Assembly: GCA_018268935.1 (NCBI GenBank)
Contig: JAFDVS010000135.1
Span: 1 to 49,923 of the forward strand
Reading direction: 5' to 3'
DNA length: 49,923 nt
Origin: Acidobacteriota bacterium
GTDB lineage: Bacteria > Acidobacteriota > Terriglobia > Bryobacterales > Bryobacteraceae
The notes below the pieces were generated by a model. That model had not been told where the DNA came from and ran no database searches. It saw nothing but the letters and a program-made list of their open reading frames with translations. Position numbers and translations under genes: made by a program. Within the stretch, counting starts at the first letter, position 1. Every line of letters begins with the position of its first letter. Below, in pieces: positions 24,832-32,831 of this stretch.

Positions 24832-25721
24832 TTGCGGAAGCGATCGGCTTTGAACTTCGGGTTAAGCTTGGCGCTTTTCAATTCGAACTCCTCGGCCAGC
24901 GCTCCCTCGGCGGAAAGCGTCATCACCTTGGGCAAACGCAGCGAGCCGAATTCCGTGTGCTCCGCGAGGCGCATTTCGAATTCCACCTCTTTTGGCTTCG
25001 GCATTTCGGGCAGCGGAGCATTCTCCAGCTTCTTCGCATCGGGTGGCTGGTGGCCTTCCACACGCATGGTGCGCATCACGGGCTTGGGCAACTGCAGAGC
25101 GCGCCAGGAGGCCATCAACGGCAGGTTGCTCTGCTGGTCGATGAAGATGCGCATCTGAAAGCCATCGGGGCCGGCAATATCGAGGATCCATGCTTTGCCG
25201 TCTTTCGCTTCGGCTTCTCCCAGCACGTCGAATTTCAAATCCGTACCGGCGGGCGGAGTGAGAGTGAACAGCAGCAGGTGGCGCAGGTAGCTGTGACGCA
25301 ACTGGCGGGTGCGCGCTCGGTCGGCAGCAGGGCCATCCTGGGCTGCGCCGGCTCCGGGCGGGGGCGCGGTGCGAATGATGATGTTCGCCCCGGAGGGAAC
25401 ATTGCGCGTGTCGCGCCAGGAGGTTTCCCCGTCCAGGCCTTCGACCAGCGTCGGGCCTTCCATTCCGTTGGGCAATTCCAGGGTTTCGGCCTTGAGGAAC
25501 TTGTCGGGGAGTTGAAAGTCGAGGGCAACATCGCGGGACATGGTGCGGGCGCCATCGGGAGAATCCATGTTCATCCGGCGGGTCCCGGTGATGGAGAGGG
25601 TCTGGACGGAGTCCACTTTTCCAATGGCTTTGCGTGCCTTGGTGAGAATTTCCTGCGCTGTGGGCGCGGCGCTCAAAAGGGTGGCCGGCAGCAAGGCCAG
25701 GGCCGGGAACAGTCGGTACAT
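24828..25721 (-). CDS. Secreted protein, LolA-like fold possible, partner of the adjacent receptor-like protein
   Basis: 297 residues from ATG at 25721 with signal peptide MYRLFPALALLPATLLSAAPTA. The mature start (QEILTKARKAIGKVDSVQTLSITGTRRM) and the MRIFIDQQSNLPLMASW segment recall the outer-membrane lipoprotein-sorting/LolA-like beta-sheet proteins that hold hydrophobic cargo, but the match is only by pattern. No Cys lipobox is seen. The start is supported by AAAGG seven bases upstream, which is the 3' half of a perfect palindrome CCTTTCGAAAGG (25729-25740). The four-base overlap with the receptor-like gene suggests that they form one export or uptake unit. Confidence 0.75.
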   Translation of the reverse strand: MYRLFPALALLPATLLSAAPTAQEILTKARKAIGKVDSVQTLSITGTRRMNMDSPDGARTMSRDVALDFQLPDKFLKAETLELPNGMEGPTLVEGLDGETSWRDTRNVPSGANIIIRTAPPPGAGAAQDGPAADRARTRQLRHSYLRHLLLFTLTPPAGTDLKFDVLGEAEAKDGKAWILDIAGPDGFQMRIFIDQQSNLPLMASWRALQLPKPVMRTMRVEGHQPPDAKKLENAPLPEMPKPKEVEFEMRLAEHTEFGSLRLPKVMTLSAEGALAEEFELKSAKLNPKFKADRFRK

Positions 25722-25788
25722 TCGTATGCCTTTCGAAAGGTATTGCCGGCAGGGTGGGAAAAAGTTCCCGAACTTCCGCGGCATGCGG

Positions 25789-25794
25789 TAAGCT
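25789..25794 (+). promoter_or_regulatory. -10-like box (TAAGCT) of the TPP enzyme
   Basis: TAAGCT (TANNNT) ends eight bases before the ATG at 25803, and no Shine-Dalgarno is visible. This is weaker evidence than the TATAAT/TACAAT cases. Confidence 0.3.
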
Positions 25795-25802
25795 GTCGGA
25801 CG

Positions 25803-27350
25803 ATGCAACGTACAGCCGCCGATTGGTTTGTAGAAGGATTGAAGCAGCGCGGGGTGGAATGGATCGCCACGCTTTGCGGACATGGACTGGATCCGCTGTT
25901 CGATTCCGCAAGGCGGGCCGGCATCCGGCTGATTGACGTGCGCAATGAGCAGACCGCCGGATACATCGCCGAGGCGGCGGGCCGGCTCAACAAGCGTCCC
26001 GGGGTGTGCGCCAGTTCGAGCGGCGTGGCCGTGCCGAATGCGCTCACCGGAGTGATGAACGCGTGGTTCGATCAGGCGCCGATGCTCTACATCAGCGGGT
26101 CAGCCAATCTGACGCACCTGGGCGCCGGCTGCTTTCAGGATTGCGACCAGGTGGCGATTGCCGCTCCGGTAACGAAGTACTCAAGGCTGATCAGCACGCC
26201 GAATCGCGTGGAGCATATGCTCGATGAAGCCTGGAACGCGGCGATGACGGCGCCGCACGGTCCGGTGCATCTGATGTTCCCGATGGATGTGCAACGGGCG
26301 GCGGTGGAAGAGAGCGATTTGTTTGTAGCGGGGCCCGCGCCGCAATCGGGCGGCGTGGATGCATCGCAGGTAGGAGAGGTGTTGGCGGCGCTGGCAAGCG
26401 CCAAACGTCCGCTGCTGATTGCCGGCAGCGGAGTCTACTATGCCGGCGAGGGCGCGGCGCTGCTGCGATTCGCGGCGCGCAATTCGATTCCGGTGCAAAC
26501 CCCGATTTGGGATCGCGGCATCTGCGATCAGACGAACGAAGCGTTTCTTGGCGTGATCGGGTCGTTGACTTGCGATCCGGGCCTGCTGGCGATGTCGGAT
26601 TGCGTGGTGCTTGCCGGCGCGGCGGTGGATTACCGGCTGCAGCACCTGCAGCATTGTGGCAAGGTACTGCGGCTTGACCGCGGGTGGGAATTGTTGGCGG
26701 ATGCGGAGTTGCCGGCGTTTTCCGATTGGCTGGCGGAAGCGCGCCGGGTACGAACGGAGTTCAGCGCCAAGGTGCGTGCAACGGGAGAGCGGCAGCGGAT
26801 GGCGGGGCGCACGCATGCGCTCGATATCATCGATGCCTTGCAGCAGGCGATGCCGGACGATGCCACTTTGATCATCGACGGAGGAAGCATCGGGCAGTGG
26901 GCGCATCACTTGCTAACCGAGCGGCGATATCCCGGGTATTGGTTGACGTGCGGGCGAAGCGGCGTGGTGGGATATGGGTTGGGCGCGGCGATGGCCGCTC
27001 GATTGTCGCGGCCGGGGAAGCCGGTGGTTTTGCTTTCCGGCGATGGTGCATTTACGTTCACCGTCGCGGAACTGGAGTGCGCGGCAAGGCAGGGATTGCC
27101 CTTCGTCATCCTGCTGGCCGACGATCAGAAATGGGGGATCACACATTCGGGACATTTACGGCAATTCGGGTGTGCGATGGCGAGCGAATTGGGTCCAATT
27201 GCGTTTGACGCGCTGGCTCGATCCTTAGGCGCGCAAGGAGTGCGGATCGAGCATAGCTCAGAGATCGCGGAAGTACTGGAAAGATCAGTAAAATCAGGGG
27301 TTGTGACACTAGTGCATCTCCCTATTTCGGGAGGCAATCCAGGGGTATAG
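25803..27350 (+). CDS. Thiamine-diphosphate-dependent enzyme, acetolactate synthase-like
   Basis: 515 residues with the three-domain layout of the acetolactate synthase/benzoylformate decarboxylase family. The N-terminal PYR domain carries the ThDP-activating glutamate E49 (DVRNEQTAGYIAEAAGR). The central domain is about 185-330. The C-terminal PP domain has GDGAFTF and, 24 residues later, DD where the usual motif has NN (ADDQKWG). An acidic pair can still coordinate Mg2+. The reaction (carboligation, decarboxylation or oxidation of a 2-oxo acid) cannot be assigned. The family usually has 540-600 residues, so this is compact. The start at 25803 follows the divergent secreted-protein gene by 81 bases. 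Confidence 0.88.
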   Translation: MQRTAADWFVEGLKQRGVEWIATLCGHGLDPLFDSARRAGIRLIDVRNEQTAGYIAEAAGRLNKRPGVCASSSGVAVPNALTGVMNAWFDQAPMLYISGSANLTHLGAGCFQDCDQVAIAAPVTKYSRLISTPNRVEHMLDEAWNAAMTAPHGPVHLMFPMDVQRAAVEESDLFVAGPAPQSGGVDASQVGEVLAALASAKRPLLIAGSGVYYAGEGAALLRFAARNSIPVQTPIWDRGICDQTNEAFLGVIGSLTCDPGLLAMSDCVVLAGAAVDYRLQHLQHCGKVLRLDRGWELLADAELPAFSDWLAEARRVRTEFSAKVRATGERQRMAGRTHALDIIDALQQAMPDDATLIIDGGSIGQWAHHLLTERRYPGYWLTCGRSGVVGYGLGAAMAARLSRPGKPVVLLSGDGAFTFTVAELECAARQGLPFVILLADDQKWGITHSGHLRQFGCAMASELGPIAFDALARSLGAQGVRIEHSSEIAEVLERSVKSGVVTLVHLPISGGNPGV

Positions 27351-27381
27351 CGCATCAGTAAAAAAAGCCGCAACAAGCCCA

Positions 27382-27410
27382 TTGACAGAAAAAAAATTCG
27401 GGAGCATTAT
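27382..27410 (+). promoter_or_regulatory. Strong sigma-70-type promoter with long leader
   Basis: A perfect TTGACA (27382-27387), 17-base spacer and CATTAT (27405-27410). The predicted start is near 27417, 278 bases before the next gene. Confidence 0.65.
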
Positions 27411-27694
27411 GAAGCTGGAAGGTGAAAGAAAGGAACCTTCCGGCACTGAAAGAAAACAAGGAGGTGCCAAGTAGAACCGGGCAACTTTGGAGGGGCGGCG
27501 TAAGTTAGTTCCATCCCGCTGTTCGTGATTGTGAATCGACCGGAATGCGCCAGTGAATGCGCTTTGCCGTAGGGCAAGTTGATGGCGGTTGCACACTGCA
27601 CGAGGGATCTGGACCGTAACTTCGCCGCCTCTCTTCGTATTTGTACTCCCTCCCTTTTTATGCTCTTCTGTCCTTGAGGAGATTTTCTCAACCG
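27411..27694 (+). other. 284-base leader with hairpin and orphan Shine-Dalgarno
   Basis: The predicted transcript begins at a hairpin, CTGGAAGGT (27415-27423) with ACCTTCCGG (27435-27443, one U-G pair). It then carries a perfect AAGGAGGTG (27458-27466) that has no start codon at usable distance. Nothing protein-like is seen in 27470-27670. Just before the next gene a small stem TTGAG/CTCAA (27674-27678, 27687-27691) overlaps the GAGGAG ribosome-binding site and could mask it. This looks like a regulated leader, but I recognise no riboswitch class. Confidence 0.35.
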
Positions 27695-28303
27695 ATGCTT
27701 CTGCCCATCCTGCTGCTGGCTGCGCTGCCTGCCGTGGCCGACGATTCCTTCTCCGCCTTTGGATTGAAGTGGCGCGCACCCACCCTCTCCGATTGGAAGT
27801 TCGAGGATGGAGTGATGCATCTGCTGGTGCCACGCCCTTCCACGCAACCACGGCGGCCCTCACAGTATGTGATCGCGGAAACTCCGGACTACACGAAGGT
27901 AACCATCGAAGCCGAAATGCAGGCCGAGCCGGAGCATGTCCGCAAGCGCCACAACTCGCTGATCCTGGTTTACGCTTGGCGCGACAAGGATCACTTCAAC
28001 TATGCGCACCTCTCCGTGGATTCCGCCAAACAGGCCGTGGTGCACAACGGGATCTTCCATGTTTACGGCGGGGACAGAGTACGCATCAGTTCCGAAGAGG
28101 GTCCGGCCACATTGAAGGATGGCAAGTGGCACAAAGTGAAACTGGCTTACGACGGAACCACCGGGCGGGTGGATGTGTGGGTGGATGGGGTGACATCCCC
28201 GGCGATGCGCGCCGTGGACATGAGTTTGGGGGCGGGCAAGGTGGGGCTTGGAAGCTTCTTCGACATGGGCACCTTCCGCAACGTTCGCATTCAGGGAGAA
28301 TAA
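27695..28303 (+). CDS. Secreted concanavalin-A-like (LamG/DUF1080-like) domain protein
   Basis: 202 residues with a signal peptide (MLLPILLLAALPAVADD). The rest reads as one jelly-roll lectin/glucanase domain: VTIEAEMQAEPEH, then HNSLILVYAWRDKDHFNYAHLSVD, KDGKWHKVKLAYDGTTGRVDVWVDG and GKVGLGSFFDMGTFRNVRI. The order matches 3-keto-disaccharide-hydrolase-like/LamG proteins. It probably binds or trims a carbohydrate outside the inner membrane. It is six bases upstream of the hydroxypyruvate-isomerase-like gene, so they are one operon. Confidence 0.8.
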   Translation: MLLPILLLAALPAVADDSFSAFGLKWRAPTLSDWKFEDGVMHLLVPRPSTQPRRPSQYVIAETPDYTKVTIEAEMQAEPEHVRKRHNSLILVYAWRDKDHFNYAHLSVDSAKQAVVHNGIFHVYGGDRVRISSEEGPATLKDGKWHKVKLAYDGTTGRVDVWVDGVTSPAMRAVDMSLGAGKVGLGSFFDMGTFRNVRIQGE

Positions 28304-28309
28304 GCAAGC

Positions 28310-29200
28310 ATGACACGCCGTCAAATGTTAGCCGCGGGCACGCTCGCCGCGGCAGCGCCGGGTTCCGCGCAATCGAATCGAGCCAAGTTCCGGCTGCGCT
28401 ACGGACCGCATCCGGGGATGTTCAATAATCTGGCTGGCGAGGACATCATCGACCAGATCAAGTTCTCCGCGGACCAGGGGTTCACGGGTTGGGAAGACAA
28501 TGGCGCGATGCGCCGCGAGCCGGACATGCAGGAAAAGATCGCCAAAGCGCTAGGCGATCGCGGCATGAAGATGGGCGTGTTCGTCTCCTATAACGATTTC
28601 AAGACATCGGACTTCGTCACCAAGACAACGCGCGATTTCCAGGACAAGCTGCGGGCGGAGATGAAGACGGCTGTCGAGGCGGCAAAGCGGCTGAACGCCA
28701 AGTGGACCACGATTGTGCCGGGCGTGGTGAGTGTATCGCTCGATCCCGGCTATCAACTGGCGAATTGCATCGCCAATCTGAAGGTGATGTGTGAGGTGTG
28801 CGAGCCTTCCGGATTGGTGATGGTGATGGAGCCGCTCAATTGGTATCGCGATCATCCAGGGTTGTACCTGCGCTCCGTGCCGCAGGGCTATGGGTTGTGC
28901 AAGGCGGTGAACTCACCGAGCTGCAAGATTCTGGATGATCTCTATCATCAGCAGATCGACGTGGGGAACCTCATTCCCAACATGGAGAAGGCGTGGGATG
29001 AGATTGCCTATATCCAGGTGGGAGACAATCCGGGGCGCAAGGAGCCGGGGACTGGCGAGATCCACTACAAGGGCATCTTCCGCTGGCTGCATCAGAAGAA
29101 GTACGACGGCGTAGTAGGCATGGAACACGGCAACAGCAAGCCCGGCAAAGAGGGTGAACTGGCGGTGATCGCCGCTTACCGCGAGTGCGATTCGTTCTGA
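28310..29200 (+). CDS. Tat-exported sugar isomerase-like TIM barrel (hydroxypyruvate isomerase family)
   Basis: 296 residues. The N-terminus MTRRQMLAAGTLAAAAPGSAQ is a twin-arginine signal. The barrel resembles Hyi/xylose isomerase-like proteins: metal-ligand candidates in MVMEPLNW, ILDDLYHQQIDVGNL, YIQVGDNPGRKEPGTGEI and VGMEHGNS, with the final acidic strand in place. The cytoplasmic Hyi interconverts hydroxypyruvate and tartronate semialdehyde. Export by Tat implies a different, periplasmic sugar substrate, perhaps one released by the co-transcribed lectin-like protein. It ends one base before the convergent FG-GAP gene. Confidence 0.88.
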   Translation: MTRRQMLAAGTLAAAAPGSAQSNRAKFRLRYGPHPGMFNNLAGEDIIDQIKFSADQGFTGWEDNGAMRREPDMQEKIAKALGDRGMKMGVFVSYNDFKTSDFVTKTTRDFQDKLRAEMKTAVEAAKRLNAKWTTIVPGVVSVSLDPGYQLANCIANLKVMCEVCEPSGLVMVMEPLNWYRDHPGLYLRSVPQGYGLCKAVNSPSCKILDDLYHQQIDVGNLIPNMEKAWDEIAYIQVGDNPGRKEPGTGEIHYKGIFRWLHQKKYDGVVGMEHGNSKPGKEGELAVIAAYRECDSF

Positions 29201-29201
29201 T

Positions 29202-30326
29202 TCAGCGAACGTTGCGGTAGAGCTTCAGATTCGTGGTGGATGAGCCGATGCAGGCGACATCGAGGCGCTTGTCCTGATCGAAGTCGGCGATGGCGCATCC
29301 GGCAGCACCGAGGCCTCCTTTGTCGATCGGCGTTCGCGTCCACTTCTCGCCCTTCTTGTCAGCTTTGTAGAAATAAACACTGCGTGTCGCGCCACGGAAG
29401 CCGGCGATCAATTCATCGCGCCCATCGCCATCGAGATCGGCCGCGTGCAGGGTGTGGCCATCCGGATCCTGATTGTCGATCACCTGCCGCACCCACTGGC
29501 TGCCCTTCTTGCGATACACGCTGACCTGGTTGCCATGCCAGGGATCGATGCTGGCGAGGATGCGCTCCTTACCGAGCTTCGCCACAACGATTTCACTCGA
29601 TCCGCTGACGGGCCATGCGGCAGGATCGCCGCCACTGAGCTTCTCCGGCTTCGAACCGGGCTTGTCAGGATGATGCAGATGGATCCCTTCGAAGCTGGCG
29701 CTGAGCAGTTCATCCTTGCCGTCGCCGTTCCAATCGAAGACGAAGATGCCGTGCATGACGCCTTGCAGCGAATTGTCGATGGGCATGCGCTTCCAGTCTG
29801 GCGGGCGATAGAAGACAACGGGGTTGAAATCGCGGTAGTCGGGAGGCTCGGCCTTGGCGCCCGTGAGCGGTGCATTGACGATGGCTGGGCCGTCTTTGAG
29901 GCGGATGGGGCGCAGCCGGTGCGAGGTAGGGATGCGGTCAATCTCGCGCATCTTCCAGGGCTGGCGCGGATCGCCGTTGCTTTCAAGCAGCGAAACAACG
30001 CCGATGGAATTCTTCGCTACATTGGCGAACTCTTGGGCCAGCAGCAACTCGGGGATGCCGTCGCCATTGGCGTCGAGCGGGGCCACGTTGATCATGCGAT
30101 TCACACCAACCGCGAGCACGTGACGCTGCCAGGTTGGGTTTTCGAACCACACCAGTTCCTTCATCCCGCTGGCGAGTGCAATCAGATCCGCGCGGCCGTC
30201 TTTGTTGAGGTCGGTGGCAATCACCTGGTAGCCACCCTTCAGATCGGTGGCCAGCGTGCGCTCTTCGAAGCGGATCTGCGCCGGCGCAACGGCGGCAATG
30301 AAGATAAGGGCAAGTAGAAGTTTCAC
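29202..30326 (-). CDS. Secreted FG-GAP/VCBS-type repeat protein
   Basis: 374 residues, GTG start, signal peptide MKLLLALIFIAAVAPAQ. Repeated DLNKDGRADLIAL, DANGDGIPELLLA, DWNGDGKDELLSA, DLDGDGRDELIAG and DFDQDKRLDVACI units are calcium-binding FG-GAP blades of a seven-bladed propeller. These usually mediate adhesion or polysaccharide binding on the cell surface. It overlaps the upstream TonB-receptor-like gene by four bases (GTGA), so the two are translationally coupled. Confidence 0.9.
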   Translation of the reverse strand: MKLLLALIFIAAVAPAQIRFEERTLATDLKGGYQVIATDLNKDGRADLIALASGMKELVWFENPTWQRHVLAVGVNRMINVAPLDANGDGIPELLLAQEFANVAKNSIGVVSLLESNGDPRQPWKMREIDRIPTSHRLRPIRLKDGPAIVNAPLTGAKAEPPDYRDFNPVVFYRPPDWKRMPIDNSLQGVMHGIFVFDWNGDGKDELLSASFEGIHLHHPDKPGSKPEKLSGGDPAAWPVSGSSEIVVAKLGKERILASIDPWHGNQVSVYRKKGSQWVRQVIDNQDPDGHTLHAADLDGDGRDELIAGFRGATRSVYFYKADKKGEKWTRTPIDKGGLGAAGCAIADFDQDKRLDVACIGSSTTNLKLYRNVR

Positions 30327-32794
30327 TGTTTCCCTAACCAGCGGACGCGCACGTTGAAAGCGCGGCTTTGTCCGCCATAGTAGTGCAAGAACTCGGGCGA
30401 TCCTATCACATTGTTCACCACATTCGGGTTCTTGTGATTGGTGATGTTATTGAAGCCGAAGCGCACGCCCCACCATTGCTTGTATAAAGGAATGCGCCGC
30501 TCCAGAAAGAGATTCAGTTCGAAGAATGCGGGAAACCGGAGGCTGTTCACAGCTCCGGCGAGTTGGCCGTTGTTGTCCTGCACACTGAACGGAAAGCCGG
30601 TCCGGTATTCGGCAAGGTAAGCGATGGACCACTTGCGCCAGGGCGTAGGCAGATAGCCCCAACTGAGCCAGCGATTGGGCGCGTCCCAGGGCAGCGCACC
30701 GGCGTTGTCGTCGATCAGCAACGGCTCATCAATGCTCTGATCGACAACAGCATTTGACCTCGCCCGTGAGCGCGTGTAGCTGAACAGCCATTCGTGCTGC
30801 TGGCGGATCGGCTGGCGAAGTGTGATTTCGAGAGCGGAGTAGCGATCCTTGCGCGCGCCGCTGAGGCTGTAGATGGCATCGAAGAGCGGATTAACGTAGC
30901 CGTCGAATTCGCGCGGGATATCGATGCAATCGCACTGCAGCGCGTTGATGTAGGTGAAGCCGCGGCTGCCGCGGCGGCGGGTGACGTTGGCTCGCAGTTG
31001 GATCTGTCTGGGAAGTTGCTGCTCCACGGCGAGATTCCAGTTGTGATAGCGCGGGCTGGCGAGGCGTGTGTTGTCGATGCGGTAGAGCGCCAGCGCAGGA
31101 CCACGAGCCATGGAGCCATCGGGAGAGAAGTAAGTGGAGACGGAATACTGATCAAGGGGTCGGGTGAACACGCGCAGACTGGTGGCATCGAAGATACGTG
31201 CGAAGCCTCCGGAGATTTTCGTGTGCTCCAGACCGCGAGGCATCCAGGCGAAACCTAGCCGGGGCGAGAAATTCCAGTTGCGCAACAGGCGGTCCCAATC
31301 GGAACGCATCCCTAGCTCCAGTTGAAGATTCGGCTTCACACGCCAACTGTCCTGGATGAAGCTGGAGGCTTCGAAGTTGGTGCTGCCGAATGCGCCATTG
31401 CCTCGAAATACGGTGCGTCGAACCGGGTTGAAATTGACATCGGCAAATTCGATGCCGGTGCGGCGCACATCCTGTCCGTAGCTGAGGCGATCCAGGTCGA
31501 TGCCGCCTTTGAACTGATGGCCGCCGAGGAAGGTGAACGACGGGAAGAACATGCTGGCCAGCCACTGGTCGCGGCCAGCCTGGCGCACGGCGTCGATGTA
31601 ATTGTTGCCGCGGCGCAGAAAGGGAGTAACCACGTAGAGTTCTTCGCCCTGCGGGATCTCGCGGGCGAAAGTGCGATTGTTGGCGTAGCCCACTTCGAGG
31701 ACCGCACCGCGAGTGAAGTATTTCTGCGTGCGGAGATAAGTGAAGTATTGACGGGAGCGGCGATCCACGGTGGTTTCGCGCGGATTGAGTGCAGTGAGCC
31801 CGGTGCGCGGCGCATACCAGAAGTTCACCAGTGAGCCGATGGTGAGGATGCTCGAAGGAGTGAGATTGATCTGATTATTGAGAAGATTGCTCCAGCGCCA
31901 ACTGGCAGTGCGATCGGCGCCACGCGGCAGTTCGGGAACCACGGTGTTTGTGAACTGCAGGTCCATGCTGTCAGAGAACCAGGCACGGCCACGCTTCCAG
32001 GGGCCGGAGAGATTGGCTCGCGGCGTCCATCCGCCGATTATCCAACCTTTGTTATGCTCCAGGCCGGGCACAAAGTTCGTGGCCGAGTAGCGCAGTTTGT
32101 CATCGCCGCTGCGGGAGCGCAGCGCCAGCACGCCGGAAGAGCCTTTGCCGAACTCGGCGGCGGGACGTCCGCCTGTTGCTTCGAGCGATTGCACGCCTTC
32201 CACGCTGACCCGTGATTCGAACTTGCCGGAGAGCGGATCGTTGATCTGAAATCCATCCAATGTGTAGAGAGTCTGCTCCTCAGCGCCTCCGTGCAGGTGG
32301 ACTCCGCCACGGCCGTCTTCCACCATGCCCGGGATGATGCGGAACGCATTGCGCAAGGTGTTGGTGGAAGGATAGGGCACGTTCAGCAGGTCTGTGCCGG
32401 AGAGGCTGACCTGCGGCGAGGTGCGATCCATATCGACAGCGCTGGGATTGGCATCGACATCCACCGATTCGATGACTTCGCGGACGCGGGCGAGTGTGAA
32501 GATAACTTCGTTGTCACCGCCATTCACCGTAATTCCCGATCGCTTCAAGAGGAAGTATCCCTCGCGCTCCACAGTGACTTCATAGACGCCGGCAGGGATC
32601 TCGGCGGCAAAGCTGCCGGTGGGATCGGAGGTGGCTTTCAGAGGGTCACCGGGGCCGCGAAAAGTGATGCGGGCGCCGCTGATGGGAGTTCCCGTTTCGC
32701 TGCTCACCTTCCCCGTAAAGTGGGATGCAACCAGGGTTGGGCATAGGCCAAGCAGGCACAGAACTACCGCCGGACTGAGGCCTGCTTTTGGCAT
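30323..32794 (-). CDS. TonB-receptor-like outer-membrane protein (second copy)
   Basis: 823 residues. A signal peptide (MPKAGLSPAVVLCLLGLCPTLVAS) is followed by a carboxypeptidase-regulatory-like domain (about 25-105, GKVSSETGTPISGARITFRG), then a plug domain (about 125-230) with NTLRNAFRIIPGMVEDGRGGVHLHGG and TLYTLDGFQIND, which are well conserved receptor-plug signatures. A long beta barrel ends with FNVRVRWLGKQ. It differs clearly from the copy at 22315-24831, whose plug is shorter. It probably imports or displays a polymer handled by the FG-GAP protein. TAAGCT lies six bases before the ATG. Confidence 0.92.
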   Translation of the reverse strand: MPKAGLSPAVVLCLLGLCPTLVASHFTGKVSSETGTPISGARITFRGPGDPLKATSDPTGSFAAEIPAGVYEVTVEREGYFLLKRSGITVNGGDNEVIFTLARVREVIESVDVDANPSAVDMDRTSPQVSLSGTDLLNVPYPSTNTLRNAFRIIPGMVEDGRGGVHLHGGAEEQTLYTLDGFQINDPLSGKFESRVSVEGVQSLEATGGRPAAEFGKGSSGVLALRSRSGDDKLRYSATNFVPGLEHNKGWIIGGWTPRANLSGPWKRGRAWFSDSMDLQFTNTVVPELPRGADRTASWRWSNLLNNQINLTPSSILTIGSLVNFWYAPRTGLTALNPRETTVDRRSRQYFTYLRTQKYFTRGAVLEVGYANNRTFAREIPQGEELYVVTPFLRRGNNYIDAVRQAGRDQWLASMFFPSFTFLGGHQFKGGIDLDRLSYGQDVRRTGIEFADVNFNPVRRTVFRGNGAFGSTNFEASSFIQDSWRVKPNLQLELGMRSDWDRLLRNWNFSPRLGFAWMPRGLEHTKISGGFARIFDATSLRVFTRPLDQYSVSTYFSPDGSMARGPALALYRIDNTRLASPRYHNWNLAVEQQLPRQIQLRANVTRRRGSRGFTYINALQCDCIDIPREFDGYVNPLFDAIYSLSGARKDRYSALEITLRQPIRQQHEWLFSYTRSRARSNAVVDQSIDEPLLIDDNAGALPWDAPNRWLSWGYLPTPWRKWSIAYLAEYRTGFPFSVQDNNGQLAGAVNSLRFPAFFELNLFLERRIPLYKQWWGVRFGFNNITNHKNPNVVNNVIGSPEFLHYYGGQSRAFNVRVRWLGKQ

Positions 32795-32800
32795 ACTACC

Positions 32801-32806
32801 AGCTTA
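32801..32806 (-). promoter_or_regulatory. -10-like box (TAAGCT) of the TonB-receptor-like gene
   Basis: Minus-strand TAAGCT with six bases to the ATG at 32794, inside the 37-base gap between divergent genes. No Shine-Dalgarno is present. Confidence 0.3.
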
Positions 32807-32831
32807 CGCTACCATCAAATAGACCCCCTCT

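Noticed and set aside
24957..25802. N-terminal extension of the ThDP enzyme frame
   Set aside because: The frame is open upstream only because it crosses the antisense strand of the secreted-protein gene. The ThDP domain starts at 25803.
27409..27474. 21-residue ORF starting MKLEGERKE
   Set aside because: Its ATG overlaps the -10 box of the predicted promoter and lies upstream of the transcript start, so it is unlikely to be translated from that RNA.
27309..27863. Minus-strand open frame of 184 residues in the leader region
   Set aside because: It overlaps the end of the ThDP gene and the signal-peptide gene on the opposite strand. The composition is low-complexity and basic, and there is no ribosome-binding site.
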